From the NCBI GenBank assembly GCA_019096155.1, contig JAHCVI010000004.1, positions 186,001-250,000 of the forward strand: a DNA stretch of 64,000 nucleotides. Reading direction: 5' to 3'. Positions within the stretch are counted from its first letter, which is position 1. The number at the start of each line of letters is the position of its first letter. A program made the position numbers and the translations under genes. This document shows, piece by piece, positions 12,489 through 23,199 of this stretch. The stretch comes from Staphylotrichum longicolle (taxonomy: Eukaryota; Ascomycota; Sordariomycetes; Sordariales; Chaetomiaceae). The notes below the pieces were generated by a model that ran no database searches, was not told the origin of the DNA, and worked only from the letters and a program-made list of their open reading frames with translations.

Positions 12489-12950
12489 ATGACCTACACG
12501 CTCCAACTCCGCGTCATCAACGACACGCCCGACGTGATCGCGCTGGTCGAGCAGACGTGCTGGTCCGGGGCGGGCACCATTTGGTCGGCGACCAACGACG
12601 CGACGCAGACGCACTTCCCGGACACGCAGATCCACCAGCTGCAGATGGACGGGTCCGGGTCGTCGGGCATGCTGCGCTTCCGCGCGTCGTCGTCGGGCAC
12701 GCGCTTCGCCGTCGCCGTCGGCGTGCACAACTACAAGCGCTGGTGCGACGTCCAGGTCGACCTGGCCGACGACCAGCCGCTGACGCGCCTGCACGGCGCC
12801 TACTACGCCGAGGGCGACCCCAAGAACGCGGCGCTGTGGGCGCAGGCGAGCGAGGCGGCGGGCACCGAGGCGCAGAGCGGGCGGCAGGTCAGGGTGGCGT
12901 TTTACAAGAGCGAGGGGGAGAGGTTGCTGGCTGTTGTTACTTATGCTTAG
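12489..12950 (+). CDS. Fungal fruit-body lectin (ABL family)
   Basis: Single-exon gene for a 153-aa cytosolic lectin of the fungal fruit-body lectin family, which includes the Agaricus bisporus and Xerocomus lectins and a Sordaria homologue. The family has an actinoporin-like beta-sandwich with separate sites for Gal-beta-1,3-GalNAc and GlcNAc-type sugars. The diagnostic block is GVHNYKRWCDVQVDL at about residues 78-92, preceded by the GSGSSGMLRFR beta-strand segment. There is no signal peptide, as usual for this family. Family members are developmentally expressed and can defend against fungal feeders; that role here is inferred. GC content is very high within the ORF compared with the flanks. 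Confidence 0.9.
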   Translation: MTYTLQLRVINDTPDVIALVEQTCWSGAGTIWSATNDATQTHFPDTQIHQLQMDGSGSSGMLRFRASSSGTRFAVAVGVHNYKRWCDVQVDLADDQPLTRLHGAYYAEGDPKNAALWAQASEAAGTEAQSGRQVRVAFYKSEGERLLAVVTYA

Positions 12951-13163
12951 GGAGTGGGATGTAGGACAACTTCAGTTCAAGATGGCAAGGAGGAGTGAGG
13001 AGGGGTAAGATCTGATAGGGAATGGAAATATCAACCATGTTCGAGTGTTGATTGTCCCTGAGGCAGACCTGATCATGCGGAGGGAATACGAGTGCGACAA
13101 AAAGGGGCTGAAGTCATCAAGATAAATGACAAAAGCATTGTTCAGACCAGATGATCTGGACTT

Positions 13164-13248
13164 TGGACGAGCTGGGAATCGAACCCAGGACCTTTCGCAT
13201 ACAGGTAGGTATGCTAAGCGAACGCTCTACCAACTGAGCCACACGCCC
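13164..13248 (-). tRNA. tRNA-Ala(AGC) with a 12-nt intron
   Basis: Read on the minus strand, the cloverleaf is complete: acceptor GGGCGTG/CTCGTCC, D arm GCTC-loop-GAGC, anticodon stem TTCGC/GCGAA, T arm CTGGG-TTCGATT-CCCAG and discriminator A. The anticodon loop is TTAGCA...T, with anticodon AGC and an intron of 12 nt at 13200-13211, one base after the anticodon (the canonical nuclear position). The mature length is 73 nt including the discriminator. One acceptor-stem position is a T:T mismatch. CCA is not encoded, as expected. Confidence 0.92.
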
Positions 13249-13756
13249 GATTGTTGCTTGGTGTTGAAGAGGTGGTCCGGAGGTGTGGTTTTGGATGGTG
13301 GTTCTTCCAGGGGCTGAACCCTAATCCCGTCTCATGTGGAGTTTTGCGTCCAATGGTGGCCTCTGTGGGCCCAGAAGATCGGATTGTGGGGTGCCGCAAT
13401 TTCTTCTGGAACTTTGAGAACAAGGCGCCAAAGAGCTCGGAATTAGCGAGGGTTAGGGGTACCCCTTTTCTTCCCTCGCCCATCCAGATATGTTCGCCTC
13501 CCTCTACACAATTCTCAATATCGCCATTTCAGCTTGTGTGCGTTGAATCGATGTTTATGACTCTACCGAAATCTACTCTATTACCAAGAACCAAGAAGCA
13601 TAACCAGACCCAAACATGCATGCTCCTTGCAAAGCCAGCCTGCCCTTGAGCGCCGATAAATCCCATGACCGCTGGCTGCCGCGGTACTTCGCAGCCAAAC
13701 ACGTAACCGTTCTTCAACATAGCCTCGCCGTCCTCCTCCCCTCAAAGCTCTCACCC
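13249..13756. other. Intergenic region
   Basis: Between the tRNA and the 3' end of the RTA1-like gene; I see no gene, repeat or RNA here. Confidence 0.4.
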
Positions 13757-14898
13757 TCACCTCCCATACGAAGATGAGTATCGGCTCGGGCCCTGCGTCG
13801 TATCATACCCGTACGCCGGCTGCGCCATCCCCGTCCCATCGCTGCTCGCATCGTACACCCCCGGCGTCTTCGCCCCCGCCGGCTGCCCCTGGCCGGCCAC
13901 ATTCAACATCTGATAGCTGCTCTCGGCCGTGTTCCTCCCGCTCTCCAAGCTCGTCAACACCTCGGTCTCCTTGTAACCCCTCAGCGCCCTGCTGGGGTGG
14001 CTCCACAGGAAGAGCACGGCAACGATCAGCATGAGGGCGCCGTCCAGGCCGAGCAGGTACCCCTCGTTCTCCATCAGGACGCTGTCGTTGCCCATGCCGA
14101 ACTCGATCATGCGGAAGACGGAACGGATCATGATGAGCGCGCTGCTGGCGTACAGCGCCAGGATGTGCTGCCGCCAGGGCCCCGTGACCGAGTAGGACCG
14201 CGCCGTCGGATTGTTGTTCATGCGCCGGTGGAAGGTGACGGTCGTGATGATGAAGAAGCCGAAGAAGAGGATCTGGATGCCCAGGCCGCCGAGGATGACG
14301 GACTCGCCCAGCTTTTGGTCGTCCTTGGTCTTGGCTTTGGCCAGGAGCCCGCCGCCTTGTGGGGTCGGTCAGTACAGGAGGTACCGTCCGGCTCTTCGGG
14401 GGTCAAACTTACCAGCGCCCTGAGCGAGAAAGGAAATGACATCGCCCGTCACAAAGATCTTGGTCATCCACGTCGTCCTAACGAGGGCGTACTCCTCGGC
14501 ACCCAGCAGCCGGATGAGGCGGGCGAGAATCATGTAGATGGATGCGGCCAGTAGGGCAGGGCCGAGGAGGATGAGAAGCGTCTGCAGGATGTAGACGCTC
14601 AGGCTGAAGTCGGGGGCTTCCTTTGCCGCGATGGCTCGGCCGACGTATCCGATTGTCTCGACTGTTGTGGTGCCGTTTCGTCAGGAGGAAATACCCCAAA
14701 CAAGGCATTCAGGGACGACTTACAAGTACACCCGAGGACAAATGGAATGAAGTACCAGACCTTCTTCCGGACTAGCAGGAAGATGTGGCCAGCGGTCGCG
14801 GCCGCGAAAAGAACAATAAACACGATATTGGCTGCGAGGCTCGGGTCATAGCGGTAGAGCTTGAACCCGCCCTCGTAGGCGCCTCCTTCGCCGGCCAT
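13757..14898 (-). CDS. RTA1-like seven-helix membrane protein
   Basis: Fungal lipid-translocating exporter/RTA1-like family, integral to the plasma membrane. Members affect resistance to 7-aminocholesterol and other lipophilic compounds. Exons 14898-14724, 14661-14413 and 14355-13757 splice to 340 aa with consistent phases. The order of hydrophobic segments fits the family: VFIVLFAAATAGHIFLLV near the N-terminus, then CTFETIGYVGRAIAA, LQTLLILLGPALLAASIYMIL, and later a LGIQILFFGFFIIT segment and VLFLWSHPSRAL. The ~60-residue C-terminal tail is Ser/Gly/Tyr-rich and hydrophilic. The transported substrate cannot be inferred. Confidence 0.85.
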
Positions 14899-15624
14899 GA
14901 TGTCGTTCTCCTGAGCTATGATGGTGTTGTGCCGTGTAAGGAAACCAGCGGGGCTCTTTGGCGGGAGGAATGCTTTTTGGATCTGGAGATGAGATGCTCG
15001 GCCGTTGGGGCGAGTTCCAGACGTGCGGCCTTCGGGTTAATGAACATGTGGAAGAAAGGCACGGAGCGGGCACATATGCATCTTTGGGACTGGCATCCTT
15101 TTGACGCGCGTCAGATCCATGTCGAGATCGGAAAATAAAGGTGAGATGACACCAGTCGAGGCTCGGATCTCGAATCTCAGCCACCCAGGTGGTGCCCCAA
15201 AACGGCGTGAGGAAATGGTCTGGCCCACAAAACGGTCCCTGAGCGGGGACAGCCGAATACGCGTATCGTCGTGTCAAAATCCGTGTCGAATCAGCTTCTG
15301 TCTTTGGGACCTGTGTGACCCACCGCCCCTTGGATTCCTTGTAACACGGGCCGGGAACCCTGGAACAGATCCTTATCCACGGGAATCCTCAGCCTGCTGG
15401 CGCATTGCATTGGGAAATACGCGGAAAGGATTTTTAGTGTAAGCCTAACGCCGCCCCCACAGACACAGCCCTGGGGATACAGACAGCAGCAACTTCCAAA
15501 GCATTGACAAAATGGTGCATGTTTGTCCAAGACAATGTACCCAATGGACTCTGGTCTATGAAAAAACGGCACAGACTAGGACCAACGGCTGTGTTGGACA
15601 GACATTTGCTTACCTTTCTACTTC
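14899..15624. other. Intergenic region
   Basis: About 0.7 kb between the RTA1-like start and the ADE1 3' end, so it should hold the RTA1-like promoter and the ADE1 terminator. Short ORFs on both strands show no coding character. Confidence 0.4.
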
Positions 15625-17334
15625 TCACAACTTCTTCAGGGCGTCCTCCAGGCTGTTATCCGTGAGGCGTTCGAAGACTTCAGTGTAGCGCGCCTTGGTC
15701 TTCTCGACAACCTCGGCGGGCATTTCCACATCATCCTTGCCCTTCTGTTTTGTGTTAGGCTTTGAGCAGACTCGAATTATTGTTTCGGGAGATGGGTTAT
15801 ACGTACCAGTCCGTTTTCAGTGAGCCAGTTCCTCAGCACCTGCTTGTCAACTGTTCGTTGTGTGTCAGTGTCTGAGCAACAAAAGTATCAAGTCAAGGCG
15901 GCAAACTGCACTGCACGTACACGAATCCTGGTCACGCCCAACTACAGAACGAAGTCAGCATCTAGCTAGCACGAGTGAGTGAGAATGGACATACCCTCGT
16001 AATCGGTCTTGCTCCAGAAGCGCGACGAGTCGGGTCTACGTGGTACAGTCAGGAATGAACATGCGCACGTGGTGGTACAAGCCTACGTGAGAACCTCGTC
16101 GACGAGGTAGACCTCATCGGTCTCCTCATCCAAGCCAAACTCGAACTTGGTATCGGCCTAAGTGAGATGTTGTTAGCGGGCCCGCAAATGCGCGGCACCA
16201 ATAGGCATAAACACCTACAATGATGATGCCCCGTTCCTCGGCGTAGGCGGCTCCGGCATTGTAGCAAGCGAGTGCCAGCTCCTCAATGCGCGAGGCATAC
16301 TTGTCTCCGACGATTTTCCTAGCTTCATCGGGAGAGATGTTGATGTCCTTGTCGCCAAGCTCGGCCTTGGTAGAAGGCGTATAGATGGGTTTGGGAAGGC
16401 GCTCGCACTGGGCAAGGCCAGCAGGTTGCGGGAGGTCGTGGATGGTCTGAGTCTTTTGGTACCTAGCGTGGGGTCAGCGGGCCGTTGTTGGTCTCTCCCA
16501 GAAAAAGAAGAACTCACTCCGTCCAGGCGCTGCCAGTAACATAGCCGCGAACTGGTAGGTAGATGTTAGCTCATCGACCTAGAGCCCCAAAGCGGAAAAG
16601 AGAGCTTGCCGATGGCCTCAATAGGGAAGATCTTCAGACGGCTGTGCAGTTCAAAGTCAGCATCAGGCAACGAGATAAGCAACTGGCTAGTTGACCTACC
16701 GGACAGTCATGGAGCGGCCGCGGAGCATCTGCTCCTCCTCCTGGGTGAGGCCGGACGAGGGAGGCGGGCCGAGATGCAGAAAGTGGTGCTTTAGGCCCGG
16801 GACCCGGGATGCCAGCACCTCGAACCATTTGGCCGAGATTAGGGTGAGAATGGCACCCTTGGTGGGAATGCCGTTCTGAAGCACATCATGTTAGCATCTG
16901 AGAGAAAACACCAGATGCAGGATGCTCCTGTCAATGAGATGGATGCGAACCTTGAGGATGACGTCATAGGCACTGATACGATCTGAGATGATTCAAAATC
17001 AGAGATTTTCAAAGGAGAGACGAAGCTGGTGAGGCGGCATACCTGAAGTAGCAAAGAGGAGCGTGGGCTTGTCGCCATCAGGAAGGGCGAAGAGGTCCCT
17101 GAGGAAGCCGCATGTAAGTGTCCACTCGACAAAACAGGTCCTCGGGTGCTGATATCGCGCATTCTTGACCCGAGGCGAGTGCATCAAACCGCCTCTTGCT
17201 GCGCGGATGTGGCCAATTGGCAGAGGACAAAAAGCATTGACTTTGGATGTGACATTGAGGACGTACCTGACTTTGCCCTTGGCGATCCGGGGCAGCGACG
17301 TGAGTGGGATGCTGGTGAGAACCTCGGACGCCAT
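15625..17334 (-). CDS. ADE1: SAICAR synthetase (phosphoribosylaminoimidazole-succinocarboxamide synthase)
   Basis: Purine biosynthesis: ligates aspartate to CAIR with ATP to give SAICAR in the cytosol. The gene is cut by roughly nine short introns, which is unusual for this window. The start at 17334 gives MASEVLTSIPLTSLPRIAKGKVR; an intron follows at GTACGTCC, and the next exon reads DLFALPDGDKPTLLFATS. Later exons give NGIPTKGAILTLISAKWFE, VRGYVTGSAWTEY (SAICAR synthetase signature 1), then IVGDKYASRIEELALACYN and ADTKFEFGLDEETDEVYLVD (signature 2 region, with PDSSRFW just after). The protein ends LTDNSLEDALKKL at 15625. The minor exon around 15900-15990 is the least certain. Confidence 0.9.
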
Positions 17335-17878
17335 TGTGCTTGGAGGTTGGCTCGCAACGGCGATGATTACTGAGAATCGGAAAAGTGGATTGCCGCGGAG
17401 GATGTGATGGGGACTGAAGAGCTAAGCACCTGGGACAGATCCAAAAAGGCTTGCGAGATGGGATTTCCTGGGGGCAAACGGGAAAGAGCTCCTTTGCCTT
17501 CACTTCCAAACCGTCTCACGGATCCACATGTGACTCTTTCGCGGCTCACAGAAAAATCTCAATGAGGGGCATTGCAAGACGCGATATCGGGGCGCGGGGC
17601 AATTCAGGTGGGTCCCTCAAAGCCCCCACAAGACGCCCAAGCGCCAGGAACGACTGTCCATTTCTCAATGCAGCCTGGAACTTTATGCATACATTCCGTA
17701 TTAACCTTTTCAAACTCTGATTCGGCAACCATACGCAGGGATTCACGGGGCGTCGCAAGCGCCACCTCCGTCGGCGTTCCTGTTAACAAGTTACCTAAAC
17801 TCACGGCATTGACACCACTGTGGGTGCTGCGTGAGACGCAGACGGGCTGAATGCAAGACACTCCTGTCGTATGAAATC
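17335..17878. other. Intergenic, ADE1 promoter side
   Basis: About 0.54 kb upstream of ADE1 and next to the transposon. No gene seen. Confidence 0.4.
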
Positions 17879-17880
17879 TA

Positions 17881-17926
17881 ACGTATATTATAAGCGAGCG
17901 GGCCATATAAGCGAACGGGCCACTTT
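17881..17926 (+). repeat. Left terminal inverted repeat
   Basis: Begins ACGTATATTATAAGCG and is the inverse of 19697-19742 with one mismatch (C here, T in the other arm), itself a RIP-type difference. Confidence 0.92.
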
Positions 17927-18359
17927 GTAGCACCTCGCAACAATTATCTCTAATTGCAATACATCAACACTAAGAACTAACTATAATTACATCGGAAATA
18001 GCTGAATCAGACCCTTCTATAACCTCCTGACAAGTGCGTACGTTATGGCCAGGCTTGCCGCACACACCACAGCACCGAACCTTCGTACAAACCCCCCCTG
18101 CACCACTACCACCCGGCTACGTTTCTTGCACCCCTTCCTCACCTACGGCCTCCTGGCCTAGTGCCTCTTGCACACTCTATACAGTAAGTGACCCTCCAAG
18201 CTATACGTATGTTCTTTTGGCTCTCCGGCGCTTACTTAGTGCCTCGTTGGCCTTGCGGAGCGAAGAGACCTCTGCCTATAGGAGGGTCACCTGGTACATC
18301 ACAGCCATTATTCCCTTGGCAAGCTGGTCTACAGCAGCCAACATCGAAGTTAGGGAGCT

Positions 18360-19643
18360 ATTTTAATGGTTGGCGATGCGAGTCTTGATGAGCGTTGACT
18401 ACGAGGTCGCTTCTCGAGGGTTGTACAGTATCTGGAAGACCCAAGGTTGTAGTGTGCCGGCCCGCGAGTTCAGGGGCGTTAGCGTACAAAGCTTGACATC
18501 TAGCTTGGAGAGCACCCTCTCTAGGTCGTACGGTACAAGCCCAGCGCCTGCAAAGCCACCCTAGATATTCTTCTCCGTCATCGAGGCGAAGAAGGCTGTA
18601 CGAAAGGCGCAGAGAAACTCGAGCTTGCTGACGTAGTTGATATGCATGCGCATCAAGTCCTCGATCTAGCGACCGTACACCTGCTTTAGCGGTCCAAAGT
18701 AGCTAACATCAAGTGGCTGGAGGAGGTGCGAAGAATGCGGAGGCATGCAGAGTGTGATGATATTATTCTACTGGCAATAGAGCTCGAATTCGGTCGAGTG
18801 GTAGCTTTCGTGGCCGTCGAGGATCAACAACTAGTATTTGCCCTTCGTACGAGAGGCCGTATAGAAGTCGAAGTGCTTGATCCAATCTAGGCCAACGGCA
18901 TTAGTAGTCTAGCTATTCTCGGTAGTTGCGATGCGCTAGTCGGCGGGGAGGTTACACTTAGTATACTAGTTGGCGAGGTAGTACTACGTGGCCAAGATGA
19001 TGAATGGAGGGATAGCCTAGCCAAGGGCATTGACTCCCTAGATCACCGTTGCCTATTCGCGGTTGCTAGGCTGAGCTAGTTTTGCCTTGCCACGGCTATC
19101 CGAGGTCGTGACTACCATGCCTGGGAAGATGATGCCCATTATAAACCCAGTCTCATCAAAGTTATAGATATCGTCATCTACGATACTATACTTGGCTTTG
19201 ACATTTCGTACGAGGGTAAACCACTCGCCAATGACCTTTAGATCCTTACACTTAGCCCTCTGGTAGTCGTATCTACACGTATAACGCGTTCGGAGCTCTG
19301 GCTGGCGTTTGACGAAGTTATAAGCCCAGAGCTTGCCGACAGAGGGCGCATCGCGTTCGCAGAGTAGTTGGTTGGCTATATCTTCCACACTATACAACCT
19401 AGGTGGGAATGCACGTTCAGATAGCTCAATTATATACTGAACTATTGCCTTCTCTTCTAGATCTGTCAGCTTCCGCGAGTTGGCTGGAAGATCACGTCGT
19501 GCAGGCCGACCATCGCGTCGCTGGGCAAGAGTAGTACGGCTGACATTGTATATCTTTACTGTAGCTCGGAGGCTTAGATTTTTATCTTTTTGAATAGCTT
19601 CAAGGGCTAAGATTAGCTTAGCTTCCTTTAAAGTAGGGGGCAT
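18360..19643 (-). pseudogene. Transposase of the Fot1/pogo element, nonsense-riddled
   Basis: The first 196 codons (19643-19053) are open. They start MPPTLKEAKLILALEAIQK, carry the pogo/CENP-B helix-turn-helix (NLSLRATVKIYNVSRTTL), a second Tc5-type HTH (FPPRLYSVEDIANQLL) and reach the first catalytic Asp in NFDETGFIMG. The same frame then continues to about 18360 with recognisable DDE_1 family blocks, including LLILDGHESYHSTEFE (second catalytic Asp) and LCMPPHSSHLLQPLDV. It is interrupted by about 12 stops, every one of them TAG, at places where CAG or TGG would be expected. A TAA ends the frame near 18366. No frameshift is needed to read it. Confidence 0.88.
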
Positions 19644-19696
19644 TTTAGGTTGTTGAGAAAATCAGTGTTAAGTTTAGAGGTGGCGCGTCGCGTCAA

Positions 19697-19742
19697 AAAG
19701 TGACCCGTTCGCTTATATGGCCCGCTCGCTTATAATATACGT
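19697..19742 (-). repeat. Right terminal inverted repeat
   Basis: Inverse copy of 17881-17926, ending ...ATAATATACGT before the TA duplication. Confidence 0.92.
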
Positions 19743-19780
19743 TATGCAAAGCTACAACAACACACGCCGGCGACCATTCT

Positions 19781-22418
19781 CTAGAGATGATTCCACACCG
19801 ATGTCGCCGTCACACCAACTTCTTGTTGGCAGTCCCCAACGCGGACGGCGTACCTGCCGGCCTGCAACTTCCAGGCCTTCTCGTCCTCGTCCCAGTAGCT
19901 GCACGCAACCTTCAGGTCCACCTCCAATTCGACCTGCCTCCGCTCTCCCGGCTGCAGCAAGATCTTGGTGAAGGCCTTGAGCTCCCGTTCAGGCCGCCAG
20001 ACCGCCCCGCCCTCCAACGCGCCAACGTACAACTGCACAACCTCGCGTCCCTCGCGCTGGCCCGCGTTGGTGACGCCCACAGAACACCGCAGCACCGGGG
20101 GCGTCGACTTCTCGTCCACCTCGACCCGCAGTCCGTCATACTCAAATTCAGTGTACGACAGCCCAAACCCAAACGGCCACCTCACTCTTGCCGTGACATC
20201 CCGACACCGATACCCCACCTCTAACCCCTCCGCATAGCTGATCTCGACACCTTCCGGCCCCTTCACGGCGGGGAAATGACCAAAGCTCGGCGCGTCCTCA
20301 AGCCGCTTCCACCAGCTCGTTGCCAGCCGCCCACTCGGATTCACCCGCCCCGTCAGCACCTCTCCGAGCGCCTTCCCGCCCTCCTGCCCGGGGAAGTGCG
20401 CCAGCACCACGGCATCCACCTCGTCCACCACCTCGCTCACGTCGATCGGGTTCCCCGCGTATAGCACCAGCAGCGTCCTCTTGCCCGCCGCCGCCACCGC
20501 CCGCACCAGCGCCGCCTGGTTCGCCGGCAGCCGCATCTCCTCGAGGTCGAACCCTTCCGACTCGTACTGCGCGCTGCGCCCGCAAAAGACGATGCTCACG
20601 TCCGACGCCTCCGCGAGGTCGGCTGCGGCCTGGATGGCGGCCGGTTCGTCGTCGTGCTCTTCGAAGCAGAGCGCCGCGGAGTAGGGGGTCGGCTCGCCGT
20701 GCGGCATGAGCTCCGTGCGCGAGTGCATCGTGAGGGTGATGTGGTAGGGCTGGCCGGCGGTCATGGGGAACGGCGCCGCGCGGGTCTCGTAGACGGTGGG
20801 GTTGAAGAGGAACTGCTCGGTGGTGAGGACCGCCTGAGTGGAGCGGGTGAGGATGGGGTCGTTGTTGACGGAGAGCGTGAAGGCGCCGGTGCAGCGGACG
20901 GCGAGGGTGTGGGCGCCGGTGGTGGAGGGGGTGAGGGTGGTGGTGAGCTCCAGGCGGGAGCCGGGGACCCGGAGACCGGGCTTGAACTCCCCGAGCATGA
21001 AGACGCTGGCCGATGCCTGAGATTCGGTCAGGATGGCGGCAGAAGGGTTGTCGTTATTGAAGTACGCAATATCGACTCCGTGACGTCCGTCCTTGGCCGT
21101 GAGCTGCTCCGTTGGGGCGACTGGAATGATTCGCCGAGTTCGGACGCCTGGTGCGTACCGGACAGTGCCGTGCTCGCTGAGCGCGTGTTGCAAGACCTCA
21201 AACGGCCTCTGCGTGTACTGCGGCTTGCAGGATGCGCTTCCGCCGCCCGTCACGACAGGCTCGTGGGCGAACTCGCCGATCACTGCCACCTTGATTGCAT
21301 CCGTCGTGCTCAGGGGAAGAGTGTTTTTCTCGTTCTTCAAAAGGACGATGCCGCCCGAGGCAAGTTCTCTGGCAACCTGGCTTGTCTCGGCGTTGACTTC
21401 GGATTTCTCTGGTTCGTCCTTGTGGCAGCTCTTGGTCCTGTCGCGGAGTTCCAGCATTTTGATCACGCGTTGGTCAATCTCGGCCTCCGTGACGGCTCCT
21501 GACTCAACCTCCTTCAGGAGTCTGCCTCCGCGGAAGATGGGGAACGGCATCTCAAGGTCCAACCCGGCCTTGACTGGTTCCGCAGTCGAATGGGTCGCGA
21601 ACCAGTCAGACATGACGATGCCACGGTATCCCCACGTCTGGCGCAATATGTCTGTGAGCAAGGGTTGGTTCTCGCCGCAAAAGGTGCCGTTCACTTTGTT
21701 GTAACTGCCACCTTTGTTAGTCGCAACCGCGTCTCCAAGACGTACAGAGGATGGGGCCGTGCTCACGCGCTCATGATGCCCACAGGATCGGAGACGCGAA
21801 ACAGATGTTGCCACGCCGCCAGGTAGATCTCGCGCAGCGTGCGGCTATCAGGAGACTCGTTGACATTGTAGAAATGTCTCATGGTCTCCGAGTCGTTACA
21901 CACAAAGTGCTTGGGGCATGCTCCCACCCCATGCTTCTGGATGCCGTTGACGATGGCCCCGGCCAGCTGGCCCGACAGCAACGGGTCTTCGCTGAAGCAT
22001 TCAAAGTTCCGCCCGGCGCGGGGATCGCGGTGGATGTTGATGGTCGGCCCCAGCACGACCTGTGCACTCTTCAGCTTGGCTTCGTGCGCTAGCTGCTCGC
22101 CCATCCGCCCCAAGAGCGCTGCGTCCCACGTCGAGGCGAGGCATGTGGTGCTGGGGAAGCAGGCTGTTGTCATGTCGCCATCTATTGCCGACGGCCGGAT
22201 TCCGTTGATGGAGTCTGCGACCTGTGACACATGTCAATGATCGAGCTTCAAGTGGGCGGCCCTGGTAACTGTTGAGCACACACCTTGATCTGCGGAACTC
22301 CGAGGCGAGCAATCCCCGGGGTCGTGTTGAACGAGTTTCCTGAAAGCAGTGAGACCTTTTCTTGAAGGGTGAGCTCCGGCAGGAGAGCCGTGAAGCTCTT
22401 CTCATTGTTGGAAGTCAT
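19781..22418 (-). CDS. GH3 beta-glucosidase with PA14 domain, intracellular
   Basis: Glycoside hydrolase family 3 enzyme that releases glucose from beta-glucosides. Exons 22418-22284, 22221-21767 and 21704-19781 splice to 837 aa with correct phases; both introns are 62 nt. Domain order is the GH3 N-terminal barrel (VADSINGIRPS; GPTINIHRDPRAGRNFE; KHFVCND), the nucleophile motif GIVMSDWFATHS, the alpha/beta sandwich, an inserted PA14-type domain around residues 400-540 (LTPSTTGAHTLAVRCTGAF), and a fibronectin-III-like C-terminus (RPERELKAFTKILLQPGE). There is no signal peptide, so it should act in the cytosol on imported glucosides, like the fungal bglH/I types. The stop codon lies only 37 bp from the transposon end. 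The neighbouring bicupin and transporter suggest glucosides of plant phenolics as substrate (inference). Confidence 0.92.
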
Positions 22419-23199
22419 GTTTGCTGCAATGCCACTCTCACAAACTGTGATCAGTTTTCGCCTTGAAAGTTGTCCCCTCTCAAGTGTTAAATGAGGTGCA
22501 ACTGCGTTATGAGTTGCATCGTCAGGTGCAAAAGTTTTGATTCCAGAGGCATCCTCTCACAGCGATATCTGTTTTTGAGTGGAAACCTGCCTTAAGCAAT
22601 GCTACCATCCCCATCCAGTATCGGAGGGTTCCTGCTGCCCACATGGATGGTTGATCCTTGTACTCTCGGCGCCGTCTCACAGTTGTTTGGGGCAGCATTG
22701 TTCCAGCCCAGCAGGCTAAGCCAAGACCGGCATTTCCGGCCGACCAGAATGGTGAGAGGGGGCTCCTCGGGCGGGTTTTCCGGCCAGCATTATTCCCCTG
22801 CCAACGCCAGTCGCCGCAGTGGGCTGCTCGCATCCACGGCATCGTAACTCTAGCGGAGAAACGAGAACCCCGAAATGCCGGTTAACGCACCGTCGTGTTT
22901 ACTCGCCCTCAGCAAGCACCACAGACACGATGTTTGTACATGTGTTCCGGTCCAATCATACACCCCATGCCGTACCTATTCCTCTGCACCTATTCGCACT
23001 GATATCACGGATGACGGGTTTCACATATCTATGAATTCACCTTGGACAAAGAAAACACGTTAATGGAAGCAGGCAGTTTTAACACGACAATGTGTGATTG
23101 TAGCCGAGTAGTAATTTCCAAAATTCAACGCTGTCCTGATATCTGTCATAGCCCTCTCTCATGTCCCAACCCAGTTTGCTCCAGGTTCGCTCCTTTACC
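22419..23199. other. Intergenic region
   Basis: About 0.78 kb between two minus-strand genes; holds the GH3 promoter. No gene or repeat seen. Confidence 0.4.

Larger units (their letters stand above)
17879..19744 (-). mobile_element. Fot1/pogo-type DNA transposon, complete ends, dead
   Basis: A class II element of 1862 bp (17881-19742) flanked by a TA duplication (17879-17880 and 19743-19744), the target-site duplication of the Tc1/mariner/pogo group. Terminal inverted repeats of 46 bp match except for one C/T difference at repeat position 40. Length, TIR size and a single intronless transposase with a CENP-B-type HTH all fit the fungal Fot1/Pot2 family. It sits between the 5' side of ADE1 and the 3' end of the GH3 gene. 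Its coding region is full of TAG stops, so it cannot be autonomous. Confidence 0.9.
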
